Part shown: positions 9,328-20,095 of the stretch, in pieces | Layout of the letters: each line of letters begins with the position of its first letter | How positions within the stretch are numbered: position 1 is the first letter of the stretch | Assembly: GCF_014648095.1 (NCBI RefSeq) | Contig: NZ_BMQL01000017.1 | Location: 1 to 64,000 of the forward strand | Reading direction: 5' to 3' | Origin: Deinococcus ruber | Lineage (GTDB): Bacteria; Deinococcota; Deinococci; Deinococcales; Deinococcaceae | Length of the DNA: 64,000 nt | Translations under genes and position numbers: made by a program | Notes under the pieces: model-generated | The model's database searches: none | The model's input: the letters and a program-made list of their open reading frames with translations, nothing else | Told to the model about the DNA's origin: nothing

Positions 9328-10077
9328 TCATGACTGAAACAGCCGCATCGGCAGGCCCGGCTGCTCGCTGGCAGCAATGTCGAGTGCCGGGCTGAAGCCG
9401 CCCAGATCGTCTGTTCCGGCACTCAGCGCCCGCTGCACACAGGCGAGCGCGTCTGCTTCCAGCCGTGCCGCCACGCTCTGTGCTTCCAGACCGCCGAGTT
9501 TCATCAGCCGGGTGGCACTGACAGCCCGCCCCAGCAGCCACGCACTCACATAAGCGGTCACGGCGAATTCCTGCGGCACCCCGAGGGCGCGACACACGCT
9601 GCCGTAAGCCGCCGCGTGATGCCGTGGCACCGACCTACCCTCCAGCACCTCCGGCCACAGCCTGAGCGCCGCCCGGCGCAGATTGCCCCCGACCCGCACG
9701 CTCGCCTGCAATGGCCCCGCTACGGGCTTGAGCAGGTCGAGCAGGTCGTCGAGGTCAGGTTCACCGGCCCAGGCCAGCGCACACGCGGGCGGGTCGCACT
9801 GGCCCCAGCCGCTCTGAAGCTGACCGCGCAGAAAGCGGTGCAGGTCATCGGCGCTGCGAACAGTTCCGCTCGCCGTCAGGGTTTCCAGCCCGTCGCTGAA
9901 GGCATAGGCTCCGGCAGGAAAGGCGGAATCGGAGAGTTGTATCAACCGGGGGAGGAAGTGATGGGTGATGGGTGATGGGTGATGAGCCGGGGGAGGTAGG
10001 GAAACACGCGTCTGGTCTTCTGGATTGTCGCCGCTCCTGTTGAGGCTGCTACCTTCCCGCTTCACATCACTCATCAC
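9328..10077 (-). CDS. ureF: Urease accessory protein UreF
   Basis: UreF bridges UreD and UreG in the nickel-insertion complex. The family part begins near residue 43 (LPRLIQLSDSAFPAGAYAFS) and runs to the end; QLSDSAFPAGAYAFSDG is diagnostic. The preceding residues, including PAHHPSPITHHF, are encoded by a repeat element and are unlike other UreF N-termini. The frame is open from the ATG at 10077, three nt after ureE stops, but no Shine-Dalgarno is visible. Either the extension is translated or initiation occurs at a non-ATG codon nearer residue 40. The gene is last in the main urease operon. Confidence 0.9.
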   Translation of the reverse strand: MMSDVKREGSSLNRSGDNPEDQTRVSLPPPAHHPSPITHHFLPRLIQLSDSAFPAGAYAFSDGLETLTASGTVRSADDLHRFLRGQLQSGWGQCDPPACALAWAGEPDLDDLLDLLKPVAGPLQASVRVGGNLRRAALRLWPEVLEGRSVPRHHAAAYGSVCRALGVPQEFAVTAYVSAWLLGRAVSATRLMKLGGLEAQSVAARLEADALACVQRALSAGTDDLGGFSPALDIAASEQPGLPMRLFQS

Positions 10078-10086
10078 GCCTCACTC
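9958..10086. repeat. Palindromic repeat element, copy 1 (5' end of ureF)
   Basis: Its left arm is a tandem GTGATGG repeat (about 9963-9985). Its right arm (about 10054-10083) reads TTCCCGCTTCACATCACTCA followed by TCACGCCTCAC, roughly the reverse complement of the left. A related element lies between ureC and ureAB. It looks like a REP or MITE-like dispersed repeat; no transposase is present. Confidence 0.55.
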
Positions 10087-10545
10087 TCCCTCGTGTTCCC
10101 ACGCGGGCCGCCCCAGAAACGGCCTGCGCTCACGGGTAAACGGCACGCCCAGCCGGGTCAGCAGGAGTTCTATCGGCGCGTCCCACAGGGCCAGAAACGC
10201 TTCACCGTCCTCCACGAAATCGCGGTGCAGATTTCCGATGGCGTGGGCCACCCGCGCCGCTTCGCCCATGCTGCGCGGAACAACGGCCGCCACGTCTTCC
10301 GGCGCGGCGGCCACCACGTAGGTTATGCCGTTTATGCTGTCCAGCACGCTGCCGGGGGCCAGATATGTGCCTGTGGGAAACGCCAGCAGCAGTTCCATTC
10401 CACCGGGCGCGGTCAGGCGGCGGCGCACCCGGCGGCGATCCAGCGCCGTCATCGGCACTTCGATGATCTCTGCGCCCGACGGAGCAAGCGTTTCCGCCTG
10501 CCGCCCCTCCAGGCGCAGCCCAAGGCCCGAGAGCCTGCGGGTCAT
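10081..10545 (-). CDS. ureE: Urease accessory nickel chaperone UreE
   Basis: A 154-residue metallochaperone that hands nickel to UreG. The C-terminal domain holds the conserved HAIGNLHRDF around the nickel-binding histidine. The His-rich tail of some UreE proteins is missing; the protein ends RPAWEHEGE. The start at 10545 overlaps the hypB stop in an ATGA arrangement, so the two are translationally coupled. The UreE-HypB coupling places the two nickel chaperones in one transcript at matched dose. Confidence 0.93.
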   Translation of the reverse strand: MTRRLSGLGLRLEGRQAETLAPSGAEIIEVPMTALDRRRVRRRLTAPGGMELLLAFPTGTYLAPGSVLDSINGITYVVAAAPEDVAAVVPRSMGEAARVAHAIGNLHRDFVEDGEAFLALWDAPIELLLTRLGVPFTRERRPFLGRPAWEHEGE

Positions 10546-11210
10546 GGCAGCGGCAGCCCGCGCACGAAGCTGTACCACGCTTCCAGCCCCGCGCCCTTCT
10601 TGCTGCTCAGTTCGATGACCTGAACGCCGGGCCGAGCGCGGTCGATGTTCTCGCGGCACAAACTCAGGTCGAATTCCACCGCCTCCGCGATATCCATTTT
10701 GGTGATTACCACCACGTCGGCGGTATTGAACATGGTCGGGTATTTCAGCGGCTTGTCTTCGCCCTCGGTGGTGGAGATCAGCACGGCGCGGGCCGCCTCG
10801 CCCAGATCGTAGCTGGCGGGGCACACCAGATTCCCCACGTTTTCCAGAAACAGCACGTCCAGCGCCGCCAACTCAAAGCGCGGCAGGACAGCCTGCACCA
10901 TGCCCGCATCGAGGTGGCAGATGGTTCCGGTCACGATCTGCTCGGCCTGAACGCCCCACTGCCGCAGCCGCGCCGCGTCGTTCTCGGTGGCGAGGTCGCC
11001 CACCGCCACCGCCATTCCAAGCTGGCCCTGAAGATCCTTCAGCGTGCGTTCCAGCAGCGCCGTTTTGCCCGCGCCGGGGCTGGACACCAGATTGATGGCC
11101 CGCACACCCGCGCTTTGAAAGGTTCGGCGATTGTCGGCAGCCACGCGGTCATTGTCTTTCAGGATGTTCTGTCGCACGGTCACGATTCGGGGAGCTGGAA
11201 TGCTGGTCAT
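10542..11210 (-). CDS. hypB: Nickel-insertion GTPase HypB
   Basis: A 222-residue SIMIBI GTPase normally used to load nickel into NiFe hydrogenase. The P-loop SSPGAGKTALL, TGTICHLDAGMV with the Cys-His metal site, ENVGNLVCP and the ITKMD specificity motif are intact. The N-terminal CxxCGC high-affinity site and His-rich stretch of some HypB proteins are absent. AAGGAG lies directly upstream of the ATG at 11210, which overlaps the orf110 stop. No hydrogenase gene is in the window, so the partner is presumably urease, as shown for HypA/HypB in Helicobacter pylori. An in-frame extension to 11483 is only read-through of open frame. Confidence 0.95.
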   Translation of the reverse strand: MTSIPAPRIVTVRQNILKDNDRVAADNRRTFQSAGVRAINLVSSPGAGKTALLERTLKDLQGQLGMAVAVGDLATENDAARLRQWGVQAEQIVTGTICHLDAGMVQAVLPRFELAALDVLFLENVGNLVCPASYDLGEAARAVLISTTEGEDKPLKYPTMFNTADVVVITKMDIAEAVEFDLSLCRENIDRARPGVQVIELSSKKGAGLEAWYSFVRGLPLP

Positions 11211-11539
11211 TTTTCTCCTTCCTGCGCCTGCACGCGGGCCACCGAGAGTTGAAGGCCGGACAGCTGCGCGTGGCGGTTGCGGTACAGCTCGTCTCGAAGT
11301 GCTTCCAGCGGAACGCGCCCCCAGTCGGTACTCCAGCCGTGATTGGCAGCCTTTCGCAGCCACACCCCGGCCCCCAGCCGCTGTACCCGAATGTACGCCC
11401 CAGGATCGGAGACCGAGGCGTGGTCGGCAGCGTAGAACTGGAGTTCCTGCTCCGGCGCGAGTTGCTCCAGCAGCGCCGCGCACTGGGCGAGCGTCCAGGC
11501 GGCATCTATGGGCAGAAACTGAAGGTCAGTCGCGCTCAT
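11207..11539 (-). CDS. Hypothetical protein between hypA and hypB (orf110)
   Basis: A 110-residue protein I do not recognise. It overlaps hypA upstream and hypB downstream by four nt each (ATGA), so all three are translationally coupled and expressed together. It has no signal peptide or membrane helix, one Cys (TLAQCAALLEQLAPEQELQF) and scattered His residues, and no metal-binding cluster. It is not HypC, whose N-terminal MCxxxP is missing. The position strongly suggests a role in nickel delivery to urease, but this is inference from context only. Confidence 0.8.
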   Translation of the reverse strand: MSATDLQFLPIDAAWTLAQCAALLEQLAPEQELQFYAADHASVSDPGAYIRVQRLGAGVWLRKAANHGWSTDWGRVPLEALRDELYRNRHAQLSGLQLSVARVQAQEGEK

Positions 11540-11877
11540 GCCAGCTCCAGTTCGTCCAGTTCCAGCTCATCGCCCTGAAGCAGCGTGGGCGTGGGCAGAC
11601 CACAGACCGGGCAGCGCAGCCCAAGGGCGAGCTGGAGTTCGACGGGGCCATGTGCGGGGCAAGCTCCGACTCCCGGCACGGACACGATGCTCAGGCGTGC
11701 GCCCTGAAGCGGCGTACCCTCGGCGGCGGCGGGAAAGGCGGCCTGCAACGCTTCCGGCACCACCGCCGACCACTGCCCGATCCGCACGGTCAGCGCGGTA
11801 ATACGTTCGCCGCCGTGCTGGTGGAGGGCTTCGGTGGCGACGCCAATCAGCGAAAGGGCGATGGAGGCTTCATGCAT
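11536..11877 (-). CDS. hypA: Nickel chaperone HypA
   Basis: A 113-residue HypA/HybF protein. The N-terminal MHEASIALSL holds the nickel-binding Met-His-Glu. The zinc domain is unusual: the second pair is CPVC, but the first is CPAH, with His in place of the second Cys. The protein ends in an acidic DELELDELELA. It probably delivers nickel together with HypB and UreE. Its stop overlaps the next start (ATGA). The start lies four nt after the stop of orf145. The Cys-to-His change may alter zinc affinity but need not inactivate it, as CxxH/CxxC sites bind zinc elsewhere. Confidence 0.92.
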   Translation of the reverse strand: MHEASIALSLIGVATEALHQHGGERITALTVRIGQWSAVVPEALQAAFPAAAEGTPLQGARLSIVSVPGVGACPAHGPVELQLALGLRCPVCGLPTPTLLQGDELELDELELA

Positions 11878-11881
11878 GGGC

Positions 11882-12319
11882 TTATTTCAGTGGGCCTGAG
11901 AGGAGAGTGGGGGTGGTCAGACTTTCGCTGAGATGAGTCAAAGCTTTGAAATACTTATCGCGAATAAGTTCAGGAACAGGTTGCCCATCATCATTTTGGG
12001 CTCTCCTTGACTCTTCAATCCTGGCAAGTGTTTCCAGCAGAACCGAGTGGTCTTGCTGAGGGAAACGCTCTGGCAACTGACACAGAACAGGCACGGCCAC
12101 AAACGTCGCCGGATAGATCGTTCCCTGATGTTCTATTTCTGCCAAGATATTTTCAAACAAAGGAATTTCGTCGTCTGGATAGAAACCTTCGGCGGTCAAC
12201 ATCCAATCGTAATCTCCTGGCCCCTCGGTAAGGCTGCGTTCAAGCCATTCGGCAAGGCGGGGATTCTTGTAACAACTCTGAGTCAATAGATTGAGTTCCT
12301 GCTCGGAAAAGATAGGCAT
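11882..12319 (-). CDS. Hypothetical protein inside the urease operon (orf145)
   Basis: A 145-residue acidic cytosolic protein with no recognised domain. It starts MPIFSEQELNLLTQSCYKNP and is rich in Glu, Leu and Phe; predicted to be helical. Its base composition is clearly lower in GC than ureC and hypA on either side, suggesting later insertion into the operon. It lies 12 nt after ureC and four nt before hypA, in the same direction, so it is co-transcribed. The short-helix, acidic character recalls small immunity-type proteins, but there is no toxin neighbour and I do not assign a function. Confidence 0.8.
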   Translation of the reverse strand: MPIFSEQELNLLTQSCYKNPRLAEWLERSLTEGPGDYDWMLTAEGFYPDDEIPLFENILAEIEHQGTIYPATFVAVPVLCQLPERFPQQDHSVLLETLARIEESRRAQNDDGQPVPELIRDKYFKALTHLSESLTTPTLLSGPLK

Positions 12320-12331
12320 GGGTTGTTTACC

Positions 12332-14044
<1,713 letters not shown>

Positions 14045-14069
14045 GGTGTGGCCCCTGTGGTGGTGTAGG

Positions 14070-14171
14070 TCGGGATGAGTGATGGGCGAGGCGTGATGTG
14101 TCGCTGGAAACGGCTGAGCAGCCGTCTGTGTTCCCGCTGCTTCACATCACTCATTCCGCATCACCCATCAC
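14070..14171. repeat. Palindromic repeat element, copy 2 (ureC-ureAB gap)
   Basis: The left arm (about 14074-14100) reads GATGAGTGATGGGCGAGGCG and ends TGATGTG. The right arm (about 14142-14171) is close to its reverse complement. The block TTCCCGC, three variable nt, TTCACATCACTCAT (14131-14154) is shared with copy 1 near ureF. The right arm covers the last codons of ureAB. Confidence 0.55.
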
Positions 14172-14849
14172 TTCTCTAAACCCCCGTTCCCGCGCCCGTT
14201 CCAGCGCCGATTCCTTCACACCCTCGCCGTCCAGCGCCCCCGAAATCAGGGCGTTCATGCCCCAGACCTCGCGGGTGCCGCCCAGAGGCACGATTTCCAC
14301 TTGCCGTTCCTCGCCGGGTTCAAAGCGCACGGCGGTTCCGGCGGGAATATTCAGGCGCTGGCCGTAAGCGGCGGCCCGGTCAAAGTTCAGCGCCGCATTC
14401 ACCTCGAAGAAATGAAAATGGCTGCCCACCTGAATGGGGCGGTCGGCGGTGTTGGCGACTATCAGCGCGGTCACGGGTTTGCCCTCGTTCAGCTCGATGT
14501 CGCCGTCTGCCAGCAAGTATTCCCCAGCTACCGTGCTGCTTACGCCGCCGCGTATCGGGTCGTGGATGGTCACCAGTTTGGTGCCGTCGGGAAAGGTGCC
14601 TTCCACCTGAATATCGTGGATCATCTCGGGAATGCCGTCCAGCACGTCATCGGCGCTCAGGATGGTGGCCCCGTAACTCATCAGGTCTTCCACGCTGCGC
14701 CCGTCCCGGATGCCTTCCAGCACCTCGGCGGTAATCAGGGCGACGGCCTCCGGATGGTTTAGCTTCAGTCCCCGCGCCCTGCGCCTGCGGGCCACCTCGG
14801 CGGCGGTGAAGATCAGCAGCTTGTCACGTTCTCGCTCGGTCAGTTGCAT
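14151..14849 (-). CDS. ureAB: Urease gamma/beta fusion subunit (UreA-UreB)
   Basis: A 232-residue fusion. Residues 1-100 are the gamma subunit ([20 protein letters not shown]) and about 110-215 the beta subunit ([20 protein letters not shown]). These non-catalytic subunits build the urease trimer with UreC. The same fusion occurs in Helicobacter and other deinococci. The start at 14849 is chosen because AGGAGGGTG lies about ten nt upstream and gamma subunits begin at this Met; the open frame upstream to 14900 lacks a family match. The last 30 residues, after the beta domain, are variable and partly encoded by the adjoining repeat. First gene of the operon. Confidence 0.95.
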   Translation of the reverse strand: MQLTERERDKLLIFTAAEVARRRRARGLKLNHPEAVALITAEVLEGIRDGRSVEDLMSYGATILSADDVLDGIPEMIHDIQVEGTFPDGTKLVTIHDPIRGGVSSTVAGEYLLADGDIELNEGKPVTALIVANTADRPIQVGSHFHFFEVNAALNFDRAAAYGQRLNIPAGTAVRFEPGEERQVEIVPLGGTREVWGMNALISGALDGEGVKESALERARERGFREVMGDAE

Positions 14850-15195
14850 AGAAATCGTCACCCTCCTGAACTCGGTGGAGCCTGAGCCGCATTTTGTCAC
14901 ACTTCAGCCTTACAGCTCAGAGGTTGTGCAAGCTGCCAGTGGGGCCGTGTACAGAATCGTCTGCCACATGCCCCAGACCAGAGCAACGCTTGCCCAATAA
15001 AGCAAATTGCCCTGTTCTCTCTCCCAGACGATTGTTTTCTCTGCTTAGTCATTTAGATCAGCAGTGTCTATGACCCGTCATACAATTTCAGTAAGTACAT
15101 ATGTAAATCAATTTGTTGAACTGCTTCTCGGAAGAGGGGCAAATTGTCAGAAAAGTTTGATACTTCACACGCATCATGAGAACAAGGAGACAACC
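14850..15195. other. Divergent intergenic region between ureAB and the DUF11 gene
   Basis: This 346-nt AT-richer stretch must hold the promoters of the urease operon (left) and the secreted protein (right). A 10-bp palindrome TACATATGTA lies at 15096-15105. A GTG-initiated open frame from 15064 leads into the secreted protein but bypasses its signal peptide. No -35/-10 pair was clear enough to call. Confidence 0.5.
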
Positions 15196-18100
15196 ATGCG
15201 CCTTCCCTTTTCGTCGTTCCTTCGCTGGCTTCTGCTGCTGTGCTTTTCATTAGGGATGGCGGCGGGGCAGGCGCTGCAATACGGGATCATCTCCGATAAC
15301 TTTCAGGGACAGACCAGTGTGGTCTATGCATTGACTACACCAAACTACCTGAACTATCCCGACGTTCCGACCACATCAACACCATCCGGACTGCCTCTTC
15401 TCAAAACGTTTTCAGCGACTGCTTCCAACAGAAACGCCACCGAAACCGTGACGACGGGGCTAAATTTTACTTATCAGTCGAGTGGCGGATACCCATATGG
15501 ACTGTGCGACTCCACCACGACTGCGGGAAAAGCGGCAGCGTCCTGCGCCAGCGGCAAGAGCTGGCAGGGCCGGGTGATGTACGCCCTGCTCAAATTTCCG
15601 GTGTCAGGCACGTATTACTTCACGCTGGCCCACGACGACGGTGTCGAGGTCGATCTGTCGGGGCAGCTGACCGCCACCGATCCGCGCACCGCCACCTACG
15701 GCACTGTGCTGGGCGGCGTCACTTCTTGGACCGCCAGCGACACGACTTACGAAACACTCAATACCACGCCGTTCGTGGTCAGTGCCTCGGCATGCTACCT
15801 GATGAGGGTCTACTGGAACAATCAGGGCGGCATCAACCATCTGCGGCTTCGCTACGGCACCCAGAGCAACCTGTCAGACCAGGCATTGGTTCCGACCACG
15901 CAGTTTCTGTTGCCCGGCGTTGCGGCGAACTGGAATAGCTGCACCAACCCTACCCTGACCGTCAGCAAGAGCAGCGTGGGCGGCGTGGGCAGCTTCACGT
16001 TTACCGGCACCAACGGCTACAGCGGCGAAACCATCACCACCACCGCCGTCAGCACGCCCGTCAGCGGCAGCACCTTTTCGCTCACCAATCAGTACGCCGC
16101 CACCAGCATCACCGAAACCGGCCCCAGCACCTACGGCCTGACCAGCGCGGCCTGCACCGATGCCAATGCGGCAGCCAGCGGCAACCCCACCACGATTCCC
16201 AGCACCGTCAGCGGCAAAACCGTGACCATCGCGTCTACATACATCATTCCGCAGGCCCAGTTACAGTGCAGCCTGACCAACACCAAACTAGGTACCCTGA
16301 GTCTAAGCAAGTCCAGCAACGGGCCGTGGCTGGCAGGTCAGACCGGGGCCGCCTACACCCTGACGGTCAGCAACAACACCGCGACAGGCGGAGGCTCTAT
16401 CGCAGCTCCGATCACCGTCAAAGACGTGTTGCCCAGCGGCATTACCGTGCCAAACGGAGCCGTAACACTCAGCGGAACCAACGCCGCCAACTGGACTTGC
16501 ACCGCCGCCAGCAATGTTCTGACGTGTACCAGCAGCATCGCCCTTGCTGCCAGTAACACCTCGGTCTTTTCCTTCGGCGTGACGGTGGGCGCGTCGGCAG
16601 CCTCTACCGTTACCAATTACGCGTCTATCGCTTCCGGTACGGGTGTTAATCCGCCGACTCCTGACCCGACCTGCACCACGGCAGGCATCTGCGCTTCTAT
16701 CGATACTACCGTGCTGAGCAAACCGACCATCGCCAAGGCGTTCTCGCCCACGTCCATCGTGTCTGGCGGCAACAGCACCATTACCTTCACCCTGACCAAC
16801 AGCAACGCCACCCCTCTCACCAACCTGAACTTCACAGACACCCTGACCAATATGAAGGTCAACAGCACAGCCATCGGCGGTACCTGTAGCGACTACGGCA
16901 TCATCTCGCCTGCCACCCTTGCCCTCAATGCCGCCTCGCTGAATCTGACAGTGGCGACGCTGCCCGGAAACACCAGTTGCACCATCACGGTGGTGGTGAC
17001 ATCTTCTAAGACTGGCACCCTCCCGAATACCACCAGCGGCATCACCACTGACCAGACACCCGTAGGAACTGTCTCCAATACCGCCAGCCTGACCGTTACC
17101 GCCAGCACCAGCGCCGACCTGAGCATCACCAAAACTGGCCCGAGTACGGCGATCTCCGGCACAAGCATCAGCTACACCCTGACACTCAGCAGCGCTGGCC
17201 CCGCCCCCGCCAACAATGCCACCTTCTCCGACCCCAACACCGCCAACCTGACCGGCATAACGGCGGTCTGCCAGAGTCCTTCGGCAGGCGTCAGTGGGTG
17301 CAGCGCCACCGTCGCCGCCAGCGGCAATGTCAGCGGCAGTGTGACGGCCTTTCCATCGGGCGGCAGCGTGCAGGTCCTCATTACCGGCACCATTCCCGCC
17401 GGAGCCACCGCCGATCTGAAAAATACGGCCACGATTACCGCCCCCAGCGGCATCACCGATCCGTCAACGGGCAACAATACCAGCGCCACCGTCATTACCA
17501 CCCTGACCAAGCAGGCCGACCTGAGCATTACCAAGACCGATGGCCTCAGCAATGTCAGCACTGGACAGACCGTGACGTACACCATCGTGGTGGCGAACGC
17601 CGGGCCGAGCAGCACCACTGGGAGCTTCAAAGACATCACTTTCAGCGGCGTGACCCTGAGCGGCTTCACCTGTACTGCCACTACCGGCACCGCCAACTGT
17701 CCAGCCAGTGCGCCCACCACCCCAATTGGCGGAGGCTACACCTATTCTTTGCTGAATTTGCCCACCAGCAGCAGCATTACCTTTCAGATCACGGGAACGG
17801 TGACAGCTACTGGCGGCACCGTCACCAACGCCGCCTCGATCACAACACAGAGCGGCGTCCCCAATGCTGCCGGAGTCCTGAATGCCACCAGCACGGCCAC
17901 CGATACCGATACCATTCTGGCCGACCTGAGCCTCACCAAGACCGGGGCGGCAGCGTCGCAGCCGGGAAATCTGGTCACGTATACCCTGAGTGTCAGCAAC
18001 GCGGGGCCGTCCACCGCCACCAGCATCACTCTCACTGACTCGCTGCCCGCAGGCACCACCTTCAGCGCTGGCGATCAGGCCAGCGGCTTCAGCGGCGTGT

Positions 18101-18783
18101 ACAACGGCAGTACCTCGCCCAAAACCGTCACCTGGACGCTGAGCGACATGACCGCTGCGGCTACGCCCCAGAGCGTGACGCTTGCTCTGCGAATGCCCAG
18201 CGCCAGTGCCGTCCGTGGCGACGTAACCACCACGCCCGCCACAGCTGGCATCATCAGTGTCACCAACTCGGCCACCGTCAGCAGCCCCAGCGATACCGTG
18301 ACCGCCAACAACACCGGGGCGGCGACCACCAATCTGGTGCTGGTGGAACTGCTCAAACGGGTACGCAACGTGACCGCCGATAACCGCGACAACGGCGGCA
18401 CACCCCGCTTCGGCACCAGCGGGCAGGGCCTGCCGGGAGAAGTGCTGGAATACTGCCTGACCTTCCGAAATCTGGGCGGCGTGGACATCTCGGGGTTCGG
18501 CATGAACGACAACGTTCCCAGCAACGTCAATGCCAAGACGAACGCCTACGGCGGCACCGATCTGGGCATCTCGGTGCTGCGCGGCGGCAGCGGCACCGCA
18601 GGGAGCGCGACCGTTTCGGGCGGTGGCCCTGCCGTCCTGCTGACCAGCAGCGCTGATACCGACAGCGGCACCCTGACCACCACCGGAGGTAGCTTCGGGC
18701 GGGGCCTGCTGACCGCGAGTCTGACCAGCCCGCTGACCGTGGCCGAAAGCGGTCTGACCTGCTTTCAGGCCGTGATTCGCTGA
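15196..18783 (+). CDS. Large secreted protein with PA14-like domain and DUF11 repeats
   Basis: A 1195-residue exported protein. A signal peptide spans about residues 1-25 (FLRWLLLLCFSLGMAAGQA). Residues about 30-235 resemble a PA14 carbohydrate-binding domain (GTYYFTLAHDDGVEVDLSG). There follow about six DUF11-type Ig-like repeats recognisable from ADLSITKTGP-like openings at roughly 400, 520, 640, 780 and 920. No LPXTG, GlyGly-CTERM or C-terminal membrane anchor is visible. Such proteins are usually surface-associated or adhesive; the exact role is unknown. The start at 15196 is chosen because of AAGGAG upstream and the signal peptide that follows. Thr and Ser dominate the composition. It stands alone. 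Confidence 0.88.
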   Translation: MRLPFSSFLRWLLLLCFSLGMAAGQALQYGIISDNFQGQTSVVYALTTPNYLNYPDVPTTSTPSGLPLLKTFSATASNRNATETVTTGLNFTYQSSGGYPYGLCDSTTTAGKAAASCASGKSWQGRVMYALLKFPVSGTYYFTLAHDDGVEVDLSGQLTATDPRTATYGTVLGGVTSWTASDTTYETLNTTPFVVSASACYLMRVYWNNQGGINHLRLRYGTQSNLSDQALVPTTQFLLPGVAANWNSCTNPTLTVSKSSVGGVGSFTFTGTNGYSGETITTTAVSTPVSGSTFSLTNQYAATSITETGPSTYGLTSAACTDANAAASGNPTTIPSTVSGKTVTIASTYIIPQAQLQCSLTNTKLGTLSLSKSSNGPWLAGQTGAAYTLTVSNNTATGGGSIAAPITVKDVLPSGITVPNGAVTLSGTNAANWTCTAASNVLTCTSSIALAASNTSVFSFGVTVGASAASTVTNYASIASGTGVNPPTPDPTCTTAGICASIDTTVLSKPTIAKAFSPTSIVSGGNSTITFTLTNSNATPLTNLNFTDTLTNMKVNSTAIGGTCSDYGIISPATLALNAASLNLTVATLPGNTSCTITVVVTSSKTGTLPNTTSGITTDQTPVGTVSNTASLTVTASTSADLSITKTGPSTAISGTSISYTLTLSSAGPAPANNATFSDPNTANLTGITAVCQSPSAGVSGCSATVAASGNVSGSVTAFPSGGSVQVLITGTIPAGATADLKNTATITAPSGITDPSTGNNTSATVITTLTKQADLSITKTDGLSNVSTGQTVTYTIVVANAGPSSTTGSFKDITFSGVTLSGFTCTATTGTANCPASAPTTPIGGGYTYSLLNLPTSSSITFQITGTVTATGGTVTNAASITTQSGVPNAAGVLNATSTATDTDTILADLSLTKTGAAASQPGNLVTYTLSVSNAGPSTATSITLTDSLPAGTTFSAGDQASGFSGVYNGSTSPKTVTWTLSDMTAAATPQSVTLALRMPSASAVRGDVTTTPATAGIISVTNSATVSSPSDTVTANNTGAATTNLVLVELLKRVRNVTADNRDNGGTPRFGTSGQGLPGEVLEYCLTFRNLGGVDISGFGMNDNVPSNVNAKTNAYGGTDLGISVLRGGSGTAGSATVSGGGPAVLLTSSADTDSGTLTTTGGSFGRGLLTASLTSPLTVAESGLTCFQAVIR

Positions 18784-18869
18784 AGCCGCGTTGGCCCCGA
18801 GGCGGGCGTGCTCAAGACTCCGTGACCGATCCGACACCTGTGGCCCGACGTTGATTGCTAGCCTGCCGC

Positions 18870-19784
18870 ATGACTTCATCCGCTTCCCAGCCTCATCTGG
18901 GCCTGGTCTGTATCACGTCGGGGCCGGAGGTGCGCTTCCGGACGATCACCCGCACACGCTACCTGATGGCTCCGGCAGAAGAGCGTTTCGCCGTGCTGGA
19001 GGCCATCTACCGCGATAACATCGCCCGGCTTCTGGTTGCGGCGAGCTACTGCGCGGCCCACCATATCCGGCTGTACCGCCTGTCATCGGCCCTCTTTCCG
19101 ATGTCCGACCTGCCGGGCGACGACACCGGACTGAGCGTGCTGGACGCGCTGAGCGGGGAACTGGCGGCGGCGGGCGTGGCCTTCCGAGCGGCAGACATCC
19201 GGGTATTGATTCACCCAGATCAATTTCTGGTGCTGTCGAGCGAGAATCCGGAGGTAGTCGCACGCAGCATCTTTGCCCTGTCGGTGCATGCCCGCGTGCT
19301 GGACGGTCTGGGCATGGAGCGCAGCCCCTGGAACTGCATCCTGCTGCACGGCGGCAAAGGCGGGCGGGGGCAGGCGCTGACCGACACGATCCTGACCCTT
19401 CCCGAAGCGGTCAGAACGCGCTTCACCCTCGAAAACGACGAACGCGCCTACGGCCCCGCCGATCTGCTGCCGGTCTGCGAGGCCACCGGCACGCCGCTGA
19501 TCTTCGACGCGCATCATCATGTCGTACGCGAAAAACTGGCGTCTCAGGAAGATCCGAGCGTGCGCGAGTGGGTGCTGAAGGCCCGCGCCACCTGGACGCC
19601 CCCCGAGTGGCAGGTGGTGCACCTGAGCAGCGGCATCGACGGCCCGCAGGACAGGCGACACACCGACCTGATCACACAGTTCCCCTCGGCTTATCTTGAT
19701 GTGCCCTGGATCGAAGTCGAGGCCAAAGGCAAAGAACTGGCGCTGGCAGACCTGCGGGCGCGGCTGCCGGAAACAGCACTCTGA
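18870..19784 (+). CDS. uvsE: UV DNA damage endonuclease
   Basis: A 304-residue UvsE/UvdE protein, a TIM-barrel nuclease that nicks DNA 5' to UV photoproducts and abasic sites with divalent metal. Conserved parts are LGLVCIT at the N-terminus, [41 protein letters not shown] and FDAHHH, which carry the metal ligands. In Deinococcus radiodurans it gives a repair route parallel to UvrA-dependent excision. The ATG at 18870 is supported by TAGCCT (18859-18864) five nt before it and no Shine-Dalgarno, so the mRNA is probably leaderless. No damage-response palindrome was found upstream. Confidence 0.96.
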   Translation: MTSSASQPHLGLVCITSGPEVRFRTITRTRYLMAPAEERFAVLEAIYRDNIARLLVAASYCAAHHIRLYRLSSALFPMSDLPGDDTGLSVLDALSGELAAAGVAFRAADIRVLIHPDQFLVLSSENPEVVARSIFALSVHARVLDGLGMERSPWNCILLHGGKGGRGQALTDTILTLPEAVRTRFTLENDERAYGPADLLPVCEATGTPLIFDAHHHVVREKLASQEDPSVREWVLKARATWTPPEWQVVHLSSGIDGPQDRRHTDLITQFPSAYLDVPWIEVEAKGKELALADLRARLPETAL

Positions 19785-19848
19785 AGAACGCGCGAACCTG
19801 CAAGAACGAACGCGGCTCCCGGCTAGGAAGTCGCGTTCATCGTTTCTC

Positions 19849-19923
19849 TGGAGGCGCTGACCGGAATCGAACCGGTGAATGGAGGTTTTGCAGACCTCTG
19901 CCTTACCGCTTGGCTACAGCGCC
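19849..19923 (-). tRNA. tRNA-Cys (GCA)
   Basis: On the minus strand a full cloverleaf can be drawn: 7-bp acceptor stem GGCGCTG/CAGCGCC, anticodon stem GAGGT/ACCTC with loop CTGCAAA (anticodon GCA), and T-loop GTTCGATTC. Discriminator base is U73, the cysteine identity element. The 3' CCA is encoded (19851-19849). Confidence 0.97.
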
Positions 19924-19968
19924 GGAGTGGGTGTCGCCCTGACTCGTCCGAACAGGGTAGCGGCGTGA

Positions 19969-19999
19969 ATACTAGCATGTTGCCCCCCTGGGCTGTCAA
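19969..19999 (-). promoter_or_regulatory. Promoter of tRNA-Cys
   Basis: TTGACA (19999-19994) and TAGTAT (19974-19969) on the minus strand, spacer 19 nt, about 46 nt upstream of the tRNA 5' end. Confidence 0.6.
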
Positions 20000-20095
20000 A
20001 ACACCCGTTCCCGGCCTGTCGCCGGAACACCTCGCAGCCCCCGGAAACGTGAAGCGCCCGCATGTGCCTTTTCGGCGCGTGCTCTACTCTCAGGC

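Noticed and set aside
14098..14170. Repeat between ureC and ureAB as part of a CRISPR array
   Set aside because: There are only two distant copies with palindromic arms, no regular spacers and no cas genes.
15096..15105. Palindrome TACATATGTA as a DNA-damage response operator
   Set aside because: It does not match the known Deinococcus radiation/desiccation motif and lies before a structural secreted protein; a 10-bp AT palindrome can occur by chance.
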